A stretch of DNA of 64,000 nt from Sanguinoderma infundibulare. Taxonomy: Eukaryota > Basidiomycota > Agaricomycetes > Polyporales > Polyporaceae. Below, piece after piece: positions 32,026-41,638 of the stretch (position 1 is its first letter; the number at the start of each line of letters is the position of its first letter). The notes beneath the pieces were generated by a model, which did not search any database, was not told the origin of the DNA, and saw nothing but the letters and a program-made list of their open reading frames with translations. The position numbers and the translations under genes were made by a program. Location of the stretch: positions 1,116,001 through 1,180,000 of the forward strand of contig JAVLRN010000006.1 of assembly GCA_032821775.1 (NCBI GenBank), in the 5' to 3' direction.

Positions 32026-33173
32026 CTAGGAGGCTATGCGAACCAAGGCTGTGCACCCATCACCCGCATTCGCAGGTGCCTCCACGTCCGGGACGGCCGC
32101 CCCGACTCCGGCAGCGAGACGTTTACGACGGCGCCTCGCGAGCGGATTCAGGATGAGCGCCAGGAGAAGGACGATGGCGTCAAGGACCTGCAACAATTGA
32201 GATATTTAGCGTAAGGGACCAGCGTGATTAACCGTACCACCACGACCGAGTACGTCACACCAGCGATGACGTCGAAATCTCCCTTGAACGCGAGCGAGAG
32301 GCCGTTAAAGACGCCGCCGAGCATGTCGATCAGCATGAACATGAGGGATATCCCGATGACCTCCTTGTACTTGTAGATCTCATAGTATTGTGGCCTGTCC
32401 AGGCTCGCCGTAAGCCTGATGGTAGAAAAACAGTGAAGAAAACGTAACGCTAACATTAGTCCGGCCGCGATCAGCACGGTGCTGGCGATTCCGAAGAACT
32501 TGGTGGGTGCCATGTTCCCGGCGTCGTAGGACGGCTTGAGGAACCAACCCGGCCAGAACTCGGACTACACCGCTTTTCAGCAAGTAGAGGAGGAGCCGCT
32601 CACAGTAATTGCGTATATCATGCCGACCTCGAATGCGGCGAAGACGACGAGGGATGCAAGGAAGACGGCCCAGCTCGTCCTTAGCGAACGCTTGTGTCCG
32701 TAGTACTGACACTATACCCGTTGACCCGCATCAGTGCCGCTATTCGACGCCATGGAATGAGCCAAACCGTCGCCGACCTGCGACCAGGAGGCCAGGCAAA
32801 GCACGCCAAACACCTGCGGCTGCACGATGAGGGGCACGTTCAGATTCTGCACGACCGAGTACGTCCCCAGAAACGGGCCGGCGATGCCACAGAACAACCT
32901 GTGAAACGGGACCGAGAGGTCATGCCGTGTCAACGGTGTTTAGCGGGGTAAATTCAACGTAGGGGGAGGACGTACATAAAGATTCCAGAAAGACCCTCCA
33001 CGGACTTCGTGCGATATGTGTGCGATATCTGCGGTACGAGCTGGATGGTCCAGCATATGGTGCCTGTACACCCCAAAATTGCTCAGTCCAGCCTGCACAA
33101 GAAGTTGCGGTATGGGGGCATATCACAAACCCACGGTCCCCAGCACGTTTTCCGCTACGTGATTCACCGGCAT
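32026..33173 (-). CDS. PQ-loop repeat membrane protein with replaced C-terminus (cassette copy C')
   Basis: Exons 33131-33173, 32976-33063, 32778-32898, 32604-32711, 32238-32534 and 32026-32187 give 272 residues without stops. Start MPVNHVAENVLGTVG, first loop TICWTIQLVPQI, second loop RPQYYEIYKYKEVIGISLMF. The exon that matches exons 5 and 6 of the 19749 paralogue is a single exon here and is exactly 15 codons longer; the extra piece (ending RLTASLDR) occupies the place of a 47-base intron, so an old intron seems to have become coding. The normal acidic tail is cut after NAGDG and replaced by CTALVRIAS from the flanking DNA, because the cassette was opened there. Confidence 0.75.
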
Positions 33174-33266
33174 CGTGGTCATACGACCTCTTCAAACAGT
33201 GTTGTATGGTACGCCGGAAACGCTTCCCTCGGATAATCGCGCCCAGGAGTGGCGCGTCTTTGCGAA

Positions 33267-34475
33267 CACCGCGTGAAGCGCCAGATTACGGTGGAGGGGG
33301 AAGATGGTCGGAATGTGCAGGTTCCATCCAAGTTCCACGCAAGTTCCGGGCAGATTCCCAAGGTTTTGGGAATCTGAAAGTAATGACTACATTCCTAGTA
33401 GATTCTGCGTAGATTCCCACTGAGATTCTTAAGACATTCCGCATCTCCCGAAACCTGACGTCCCCAAAAAATCAAATGTTGCTGTTATTCGACAATTCAT
33501 TATAATCCCATCGCCTTATTAGGGTTCAATATTCTTATTATTATCCTCTCGAATTTTACCTGCTGCTCGCCGCTGTTGTGCGCCATCGAGTTGTATGCAA
33601 AAGGTATAACCAAAATATATTGCACGAGTACTCTGTCTATACTACTACAAGACCCCATCGCCAATACAAGAAAGCGTGAGTGAGAGAAACGTACCTGCAA
33701 GCCAAGGCCCAAGACCCCTCAACATCACACGTAGCGCTCCGTGTTCATGGAGTTGCCGAGAGGAGTGTTCGCAATGCTGTAATGTCGTCAGGGACAGGTG
33801 AGGGATCAGGTATTTGACGTACATACCATGAATATTGTGCGCATATATCCATTGCCAGCCTACGCAAGAGTCTCGTAAGTAATGCAAACGCGCAAAATTG
33901 ATGTTAGAAGACTCACTCATTGCCGCATATACTCGTTGAGCAGACTAATGAGAGTATTCACGGCCTTGTTAGTAGGTGAATGAATGCTGCCCGGAAAGTG
34001 GTGACCAACATACCGGTTGCGAGCGGAGGGACACGTCCGTGTCCAAGCTTGGGAACGGCAGTCCAATAACTGTTAAGCATACATCATAACTGATAGCGGG
34101 AGTGACATACCTATTGGAGGGCGGGATGTGGTCAGCGACGTCGAGACGATCTGCATGATGCCAGAGTGTGAGAAGGAGGAAGTCAAGATGCAAAGTCGCT
34201 TGCTCCGGCAGGGGTGGCGACAGATATGGGCTGAGACGCCCATGCCCGACAAGTTATTTTAGCTGATAACCCTTGATGACCTGGGCTTAGTTTTGCGGAC
34301 GCGAGGCTTTCTGGCCAAGGGCCAGGGAATTTAGGAGGAATCTGATTGGAACATGCATATTCTCATCAGATTCCTGCACACAAGAAATCTAGGACGGAAT
34401 ATGTTGGGAATCTCCCCGGAACCAACACATTCTTGGCAGATTCCCTTTCGCCGTAATCTATCGTTTCACGCGGTG
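33267..34475. mobile_element. Nonautonomous CACTA-like DNA transposon, 1209 bases
   Basis: The ends are inverted repeats: CACCGCGTGAAGCGCCAGAT at the left, and CACCGCGTGAAACGATAGAT when the right end is read on the other strand, both running on to TACGG. It is flanked by a 3-base target duplication GAA (33264-33266 and 34476-34478). The empty site is seen in the left cassette copy at about 2035 (GCGAACCTGATGCG read on the minus strand). Repeated AGATTCC/GGAATCT motifs cluster inside both ends, as in subterminal repeats of CACTA (CMC/EnSpm) elements. No transposase frame is visible, so it must be moved in trans. Confidence 0.82.
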
Positions 34476-34620
34476 GAACCTGATGCGATAGAGGAAAAGA
34501 GGAGTTATCGGGGCGAAGCAGCAGGTTCGAAAAGGCGGCCAGCAGACGATGGGTATTTGAATACCGCGGTTCGAGGAACGATTGAGCCCGAGCGCAGGGC
34601 CTCGGCACCCCATTGGCGGG

Positions 34621-34716
34621 GGAGGTGGGGGGAGGCAGAACGATTGAGTCATCAAATCCCGAGTCATCGTGGTCGTTCACGTTGGTGGGGTCTTCTGTGG
34701 GAGGTCGAACGAGGAC
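34621..34716. repeat. Direct repeat flanking the foldback element (left)
   Basis: About 96 bases ending in GGTCGAACGAGGAC. It reappears with a few mismatches at 35769-35864. The left cassette copy has this segment only once (about 1797-1890 on the other strand). Confidence 0.8.
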
Positions 34717-34731
34717 GTAGAGTCTACACAC

Positions 34732-35770
34732 CCACTTGCAAGTGGGCGGTATATTATACCGAGCGCACTTGCAAGTGCGCAGAGACGCCCAGCCCCTCCG
34801 CCGCGTGACCCCTTCCTCAGCCGCCCGCGTTCCTTTCCTGTCGCCCCCGTCCTATTACCTCCCGCCCAGCCTACATAAATAAGTTTTTGGACATGAAGTA
34901 ATCACGTAGGATGCTTGTATGTATTTTTGAAATACTATGGAGAAATTTTCGAAAAAATATGCATGAGTCGTGCGCGAACCAACGAACACAAGTTCTTCGT
35001 AAATGCAACAGTAAGTACCGTTCGGCCATACGGCTTCGCTAATGGTAGGAGGAGAAAATAATAGAACACGTGGATGGGCTCCTGCGCCTTGATGCAAGTC
35101 CTGATGGACCTCCGCGCGCCGCTCTTCCACCCCAATGATTTCGAGCTCTGGTGCGACGCGGCCAACATCTTCGTCCTCCCGAGTTCGGAGACATCCACGC
35201 GATCGGCGTCGTCAACCTCACGCGGCTCACGCACGAGGACGTCATCCTTCCTGGCTCCCTGATGGCGTGCACGGGAGACGCTCGCTCTTGTGGGACGAAG
35301 GTCAATATGCGAGCAACGCCGCGGATCTGGCACCCGGACACCGCGCGGGCGCGGGCGGCCACTTGCATCAGGGCGGGCGCGCGGAGGTCACCTGCATCAG
35401 GGACTTGCATCAGGGCGCAGGAGCCCATCCACGTGTTCTATTATTTTCTCCTCCTACCATTAGCGAAGCCGTATGGCCGAACGGTACTTACTGTTGCATT
35501 TACGAAGAACTTGTGTTCGTTGGTTCGCGCACGACTCATGCATATTTTTTCGAAAATTTCTCCATAGTATTTCAAAAATACATACAAGCATCCTACGTGA
35601 TTACTTCATGTCCAAAAACTTATTTATGTAGGCTGGGCGGGAGGTAATAGGACGGGGGCGACAGGAAAGGAACGCGGGCGGCTGAGGAAGGGGTCACGCG
35701 GCGGAGGGGCTGGGCGTCTCTGCGCACTTGCAAGTGCGCTCGGTATAATATACCGCCCACTTGCAAGTGG
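34732..35770. mobile_element. Foldback element with about 390-base inverted repeats
   Basis: 34732-35122 and about 35375-35770 are near-perfect inverted repeats around a spacer of about 250 bases. The tips carry nested palindromes: CCCACTTGCAAGTGGG, GGTATATTATACC and GCGCACTTGCAAGTGCGC. The region is absent from the left cassette copy, so it is an insertion. The spacer has open frames but no recognised protein. It fits a foldback or MITE-like element of unknown superfamily. Confidence 0.78.
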
Positions 35771-35864
35771 AGCTGGGGGGAGACAGAACGATTGAGTCAT
35801 GAAATCCCGAGTCATGGTGGTCGTTCACGTTGGTGGGGTCTTCTGTGGGAGGTCGAACGAGGAC
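35769..35864. repeat. Direct repeat flanking the foldback element (right)
   Basis: Second copy of the 96-base segment described at 34621-34716. It overlaps the foldback tip by the shared GG. Confidence 0.8.
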
Positions 35865-36404
35865 CGGGCGCAGGAATCAGGGGGGCGCCAATTCGCATCC
35901 AAAAACCCGTCGCGCCCGCCGGCATAAGTAGCCGTCGGGTAAGCCTTCCTGCCTTCCAGCGTTAGCATTTCTGCAGGTTCCAACCCTTCCGGAGGTCGAA
36001 GTGAACCTATATCATCTTTTAGTACGTCGATAGTCTTGAAAGCGCATGCGTACCATGACTTTCAAGGCCTGTGAGACTAACAAGGAACATAAGGTCAGGC
36101 AGGTATGCCGTGACGGCATGATAGAAGATCTTCCTCGGACCTTGCACGGAGAGCCTTAAAGGAACACCACGTGGACTACCGTTCGGGCATCGAGCTGAAG
36201 TCTCATCACGCTACACATACGGGGGTGGTGATTAGAAATGATCGGGGAACAAGCTTTAGACTGGGGTAAGAACGGTGAATATGCGAGTCAGTCACCCGCT
36301 CGGTTGACTGCATATCTGGCCAGAGTTCAGTAAAGCTGAAGACGTAATGGCCCGTGCTGCTCGCGGGACATCAGCGTCTTCGAGTACCTGAACGGTTGGA
36401 TTCT

Positions 36405-37514
36405 GTTAGTCGCTCTGCGGAGTCCAGGGGCATCGACGCTGCAGGACGTACGATTACTGGCGATTTCCCGCCTAGCTCCAGGACGCACTGCTTCAGGTGT
36501 TTTGCGGCTTCTGCCGCGATAATCGTCCCGACGCGGTCGCTTCCTGTCAGCTTCAGCGCGATTCAGCTCCAGACATGCACTCGTGGATCAGGGACATAGG
36601 TGCCATGCTTACGTTGACCTTGCGAATCGCGGGGTGCGCGATGATTTGCGCTACGCGGGCGGGGGCAACCTCCCGAGACGTGGAAACGAAGTTGAGACAA
36701 CCTTTCGGGAGTCCCGCCTGTATCATGGATTCCATCAATGGGTCGATATGGCGAATCAAGTAGAACAAGAATCTATACCATCCACAGCCTATCGTATAAC
36801 GAAGACGTCCACGGTCTTCGTTGTACGATAGGCTGTGGATGGTATAGATTCTCGAAAACTTCAGTCGTCTGACTGACCTCTTCGAAGAGCTCAACGATTA
36901 TGGCATGTGTCCGCGGACACTCTTCTGACGACTTCACAACGACAGTGTTGCCGCATATGAGGGGCATGCAAATCGCTCTGATCGTCAACCCGGTAGGGAC
37001 GTTCCAGGGAGTTATAGCGAATCTTCGCGACAAGGCCGTCAGTGGTTTCCGAGCTCTGGATGCGAACGTTACTCACATGATCCCCAGTGCTCTCCTCTGC
37101 GCGAAGACCTGTGCGCCCGGGACCACGGACGGGAACGTCTCGCCCTTCAACAGATGTATCGCCGCAGCATAGTTGCGCAAGAGGTCCGGCTGCCTAGTGT
37201 GGTTGAAGAAGAACATGTCCGCCGCAACAGACAGCTCCTCCTTCGTCCCCGCTGCGATCTTCTCCCTGTACTTTTCCGTCTCGAGCAGGTCGGCGGCGCG
37301 GAGGAAGACGTCGCGCCGGTCAGAGAGAGTGGAGCGCTCCCAGGCCGTGAACGCGCGCGCCGCGGCTTCAATCGCAGCGACGCAGTCCTCTGGCGACGCG
37401 GACGCGGAGGTGCCGACGACCTTCCCCGTGGCGGGGTTGTGTACGTCGAATGTTGCGCCGTCGCTTGCAGGGCGTCACTCGCTGTCGATGAAGAGCGGCA
37501 AAGGGGAGAGACAT
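36405..37514 (-). pseudogene. Aldehyde dehydrogenase gene, truncated and with a nonsense codon
   Basis: Starting at the ATG at 37514, MSLPFA is followed by LFIDSE, a TGA where a Trp is expected, and RPASDGATFDVHNPATGKVV. Later segments are recognisable on the minus strand: AAIHLLKGETFP, AITPWNVPTGLTIRAICMPL, ICGNTVVVKSSEECPRTHA, IQAGLPKGCLNFVSTSREVA, KLTGSDRVGTIIAAEAAKHL and ELGGKSPVIV (catalytic-base Glu). The gene stops at the junction to cassette block A' and lacks the region with the catalytic Cys. A 39-base hairpin is inserted at 36768-36852. It resembles fungal salicylaldehyde/aldehyde dehydrogenases. Confidence 0.83.
36768..36852. repeat. Long hairpin, 39-base arms
   Basis: Arms 36768-36806 and 36814-36852 are complementary with one mismatch, around a 7-base centre (GTCCACG). 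It lies inside the aldehyde dehydrogenase remnant and interrupts the reading frame between the SSEECPRTHA and IQAGLPKG segments. Confidence 0.85.
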
Positions 37515-38086
37515 GGCTCAGAGCGCAGAAGGTGGGTTCGTCGTCCGTCGGTGGCTCTCGCAGTCGTGGTTGACTAGGGATTTAAATCCGTAGGCCTCTG
37601 AGTTCGTCCGACGCTGCCAATTTGCGACGTTCTCATGACTGAACTAATTCAGTACGAGCGAATCCCAGGGTCCGCCAGGTCACCGGCGAGTGAGCTTACT
37701 TCCAAGTCCATAGCGTAGGCTCTCATGCTCTGTACTGGATCCCGACCGGCAGGAGATGGAGGTGGAGAAATGCGTCGGGGCTGGCTGGCTTATCTCCACC
37801 TTTCCCATGATGTAATCACGCGGGTTTTGGGGCAGAACTCGCGAATTCGAGTGCGGAGGTTCGTCTGACTGCCTCATAAGTATCTCAACTTCAGCATGTG
37901 ACGGGTATACCATGCCTGTGCACTTGCCTGTTCCATACATCAGTGGAAGGGTGGATTGTTAATCGGCTGGACGTTGAATAGCGGAAGGTTGCCGTTGACC
38001 GAGCCTCGACGACTTCCTAGTTCCAGGAGAAAACCATGGCCATCGCGTCGATGCCTATGATCGTCGGCCTTCTTACAGCTGCTCAT
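37515..38086. other. Spacer between the two parts of the inverted cassette
   Basis: This part upstream of the aldehyde dehydrogenase remnant has no recognised gene. It has no counterpart in the left cassette. Confidence 0.5.
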
Positions 38087-38259
38087 CCCTTTAAAGTCAA
38101 GACTGATCTTGACGTTACAAAGAGTTACGATGGCCATGGTAAATGGTAAGTTCCTGTAGTGCAGACCCCAGGGCAGACGTACACCTCTTAGAAATGCCAC
38201 ACGGCCATCAACAGCGCACGCTTGGCTCATCCTAGCAGATATGCTACAAAATTGCTGCA

Positions 38260-38700
38260 TTCTATACTCGCACTAACCGCCTATTAGTGCGAGTATAGAA
38301 CAGATGGGTATTACGAGACAATAACAATCGCAAAATCGGGAAAACGAAATCATGTTACTCACATTTGGTGCACTGATGTGCGACATGTGCCGCCGCCCAA
38401 AATCAGCCCTCCGTCACGGCGTACTGAGCGGACCACAGGGCACGGCGCCGTTGGCAAGCCGTGGGGTCACTTTCCCGTGGTAGAACCGTCAGCATGGCAG
38501 GAGAATCTGTGGAGACAGAATGGAAGAAGGTGAGTGAACACTTGCCTCTGAAGACGTGGAAGTGAAGAGGAAGAGAGTGCAGGCGATTGCGCAAAGGCGC
38601 CATCGCAAGTTCCCTAGACAGAACGAGGAGTTTGAACAGGTCTAGGCGTCCGATCCCGGTAGACGCCACGCACGGTGACGCTCTCGTTTCGGGGTGGAAA
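38260..38700 (+). pseudogene. Broken counterpart of the small gene at 5969-6387
   Basis: The frame begins MGITRQ and then meets TAA. About 80 bases present in the left copy are missing after GGACCACAGGGCAC near 38445. The hairpin TTCTATACTCGCAC...GTGCGAGTATAGAA (38264-38304) precedes it. Confidence 0.4.
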
Positions 38701-39003
38701 AGCTCTGCACTTGAGTCTGTCTGTCTCGTCGATAGGTCTATCATCGATGATATTAACATTGATTGAGCGGGTGCGGGATGCAGGTATCTCAAATGATTAC
38801 AACCCTCTTCGCTACGATCGCGAGCGATGGACGCTTGCATTGCAACATTAACATCTGACTAGGCATGGAATCGGTAGATGTACATATCATCCTAAGTGCA
38901 CGATGAGCTCGGAATCAAACACGGCAACCTGGAGGACAAATGCAGCATACATAGTCCATTCTTCAGTGAGAGGTCTTCGCTGGCATGATGACAATCTCGT
39001 CCT

Positions 39004-39534
39004 TCAAGCCCTCGTCAACTTCTCCCTCACCCTCTCCACGAGCGCGTCGAAGGTAGTGAGTTCCTCGATCCCGTACCGATCGCAGACCATCTCCACGTTT
39101 CCCTTCCGGTAGAACTTCTCCGGGCAGCATACGATCAGCTTCGACTTGTCCTTGACGTGCAACCCGAGCTCGAGGAGTGTGATTGGGCTCTTCGTCTTCT
39201 CATCGAAGTACATCGCGATCACGTCCGCCTCGTCGAGACGGTCGAGCTCCCAACTGACCTGCTCGTAGAAGTGGGGGTTCGTCTTCCGCTGCTCCCAAGA
39301 CGAGTCCCAATTTCTGCGCCGCGGGTTGAAGATGGTACAGCTGATGTCCGAGAGCTTGTCCGTCAAGCGGCGCTGCCATTCCTCGGCCGCACCCATCTCG
39401 ATGGAACCGGCGAGGAAGACGGAGCGGCCCCGGATCTCCCCGATTGTGTCGGGGGCGATGTAGACGAGCGGTCCGTTGGTGGTCTCGCCGGACTGCGACT
39501 GGGAGGTTTGGGAAACGGGTGTGAGGTCCGCCAT
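39004..39534 (-). CDS. Long NDT2-like protein (cassette copy E')
   Basis: 176 residues, differing from copy E (5077-5607) at Leu7Val and Gln30Thr only. All motifs are intact: FLAGSIE, NPRRRNWDSSW, EADVIAMY, LLELG with Glu122. Promoter TATA at 39683-39690 and the leader are also preserved, so both copies should be transcribed. Predicted action is cleavage or exchange at an N-glycosidic bond; the substrate is not known. Confidence 0.82.
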   Translation of the reverse strand: MADLTPVSQTSQSQSGETTNGPLVYIAPDTIGEIRGRSVFLAGSIEMGAAEEWQRRLTDKLSDISCTIFNPRRRNWDSSWEQRKTNPHFYEQVSWELDRLDEADVIAMYFDEKTKSPITLLELGLHVKDKSKLIVCCPEKFYRKGNVEMVCDRYGIEELTTFDALVERVREKLTRA

Positions 39535-39682
39535 TGGTGGTGAGTACCGGTGAGTGTGCTTTGGGGATGTATGGAGGTGAGGGTGACGATGGAGAGGAGG
39601 AGCTAGGAGATGCGAATTCAGAAGCTGGCGGGCGGTGTGGTAGCTGGACTGGGAATGGATACTGGGAGTCCGAGAGGCAGGC

Positions 39683-39690
39683 TATATATA
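39683..39690 (-). promoter_or_regulatory. TATA box of copy E'
   Basis: TATATATA about 150 bases upstream of the start at 39534, matching 4921-4929. Confidence 0.55.
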
Positions 39691-40218
39691 CGCATCCCTG
39701 GCGCGGGTCCTTGCTGTCAGTTCCGATCCAGACTCCATTGTGCACCAGGACGGTCCCTGCCATTGTGCACGGCCATTTGTCGCAGTGACCAGACAGTCGG
39801 TTTTGTTTGCAGTCTAGCAAGCATAAAAGCAAGACAAGCAACCGTCGTGGTACTGGCGGGTCCGAGTCAGGTCAGAGCGGCATTAATGCACAAGTATATT
39901 GTATCGGCGCTGGCGGTGCACCGCCTACGACAAAGTTCTCACCGCTGTATGCACGGATCATTTTGGTACATGCAATCCACCTGGTTTATGCGGAACTCTA
40001 AGTAATGAGACGTGTGGGCTATGCGTGGGCTATGCGGGAATTCTAGAAATCCTGGAATGTGCACCTGGCATATGCATACGTCGCGGATAACCCTCTTTGT
40101 TTAGGAAAGAAAGCCCACCCCCGCTGTCGAGCCAGCTGAATGTTCCGAACTGGCTGTCCGATTGTACAATAGCTAGCGTTTTATTCGACATTTGAACTCA
40201 GATGACGCATCGCAACAA

Positions 40219-40680
40219 CTAGTTGGCTATCTTCCGGATAACTGCCTCGACCAGCTCTTCGAACGTGTCCACCAACGGAATGTTGAACCGCTCGCAGACG
40301 ATCTCTACATTGCATTTCTGTCCAAACCCATCTGGACAGCACACCACCAGTTTCCCTGAGCGAGCAGACAGCCCCATCTCCAGAAGGGAGACCGGAGACG
40401 GCTTTCCTGGATGCAAATACACAGCGATAACGTCTGCGCTCTCCTGTGCGTCTAGCTCCCACTGCACCTGGGCATAGAACCGCGCGTCGGTCTTACGTTC
40501 CGTCCAGGTGCCGTCCCAATCTTCCCGTAGGGGGTTGAAGATCGTGATAGGAAGATGCTGCAGCTGACGGATGATCTTCGCATGCCAGTCGTCAGCTATC
40601 GAGCCGGCGAGGAAGACGGCGCGGCCGATCGGTTGGATGCTATCCAACGCATTGCGGATCGTCGCTGGTGTCTCGGCCAT
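40219..40680 (-). CDS. Short NDT2-like protein (cassette copy D')
   Basis: 153 residues from the ATG at 40680. The enzyme motifs FLAGSI, FNPLREDWDGTW, SADVIAVY and LLEMG (Glu101) are intact. It differs from copy D (3911-4372) at Asn35Lys and at one C-terminal Gly/Ala. TATA box at about 40896-40903 and 5'-UTR intron signals are kept. It is divergent in sequence from the long NDT2-like genes, so D and E types separated long before the cassette was copied. Confidence 0.8.
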   Translation of the reverse strand: MAETPATIRNALDSIQPIGRAVFLAGSIADDWHAKIIRQLQHLPITIFNPLREDWDGTWTERKTDARFYAQVQWELDAQESADVIAVYLHPGKPSPVSLLEMGLSARSGKLVVCCPDGFGQKCNVEIVCERFNIPLVDTFEELVEAVIRKIAN

Positions 40681-41335
40681 GGTGGTACGTCCAGACACTT
40701 GCTAGCCATCGATAGGTGGGAAGCAGAGCAAAAACGTCAGGGCAGAGGTTACGAAGCGCGATGAAAGAGGACCGTGCTACGGTCAGCTCTCATATACGCA
40801 TACGGAGAGCGCCAGTGAGTGCTTACCTGTGCACGAGAGTTGCGGAAGCAATGAGAAGACGACGAGGACGGGTCTTATAAGTCGCTCGTCCATTGCTATA
40901 TATGTCCCTAATCGGGGTCAGGTGCTGCAGGTGGCTCGCAAAAACGTGTCGGTGGTCCACCTCGTGTACAGAAGGTTGGTACGTCAAACTCTCTTTGAAC
41001 CGCATTGCGCCGTTGTGGAAGCACACCTTATCTCGCTGACGAGTAGCACGTCGTCCGGAGCAGCACATCGTCTCTGGAGCAGCACGTCGTCTTCTTTGTG
41101 GACGTCAGAAGGCAACCACATAGTGTGTCAGTCAAGTTCCCATGTACGCGCCTTCAATCATCGACGGCCGCCGTTTTTTACAGTTTCGTCGGTCATTGAA
41201 GTCTAAGTCTATATCGTGGTCGTGGGCGGTATCACATTACCTCTCCTTTCTTATCTTCATCTACATTTCCACCGCTCTCGCTCCTAACTTGTTCTAATTG
41301 CGTCGCCGTTTCTAGTACTTGAATGTTGTCGGACC

Positions 41336-41638
41336 GACCCAAGTCGGATTCCCATCGACAGGATTTCAACCTTGTTGACCTTCTTGATCGGTCTTTCAGA
41401 GCATTTCAGACTTGTGGGCGGCCATACGTGCGAGATGGGACTCAGGGTGGGGCCTAACTCGGACAAGAAGCCTGAAGCTGAAGCGCTGAAGGTCTGTACC
41501 CGATACACTCGGTGTCTCGCGGCCAATGATCGGACTATACACTAGCATCATCAGCTCTTCTCCCAGGCTTCATAACATCAACCTTATCACACCACATTTT
41601 TGTCTTGCACACACTGCTTTCGCACGCGGACGCATGCC
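41336..41638. other. Right flank of the inverted cassette
   Basis: Sequence unlike the left copy; no exon recognised. The next gene ends at 41639. Confidence 0.45.

Larger units (their letters stand above)
32055..36290. repeat. Inverted cassette copy, first part (C'-B'-A')
   Basis: The minus strand here matches 1413-3154 of the left copy. Two insertions interrupt it: a CACTA-like element (33267-34475) and a foldback element with a 96-base flanking duplication (34621-35864). The end at 32055 corresponds to left position about 3154. The end at 36290 corresponds to about 1413. Confidence 0.88.
38087..41335. repeat. Inverted cassette copy, second part (F'-E'-D')
   Basis: The minus strand matches left positions 3155-6634. 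Its right end reads GTCCGACAACATTCAAGTAC on the minus strand, the exact continuation of the PQ-loop last exon that is cut off at 32055. The tail of that exon (GGAAATGTAGATGAAGATAAG) is therefore stranded here, 9 kb from its gene. Confidence 0.9.

Noticed and set aside
34732..35770. Telomere-like or linear-plasmid end
   Set aside because: It is internal, flanked on both sides by cassette sequence, with no polymerase gene and no telomeric repeats.
1413..41335. Simple palindromic (inverted) duplication or a two-haplotype assembly artefact
   Set aside because: Block order does not fit a simple inversion. The copies differ by large indels, two unrelated insertions and amino-acid changes, and unique genes separate them on one contig. 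A dikaryon mix-up would not give a permuted order.
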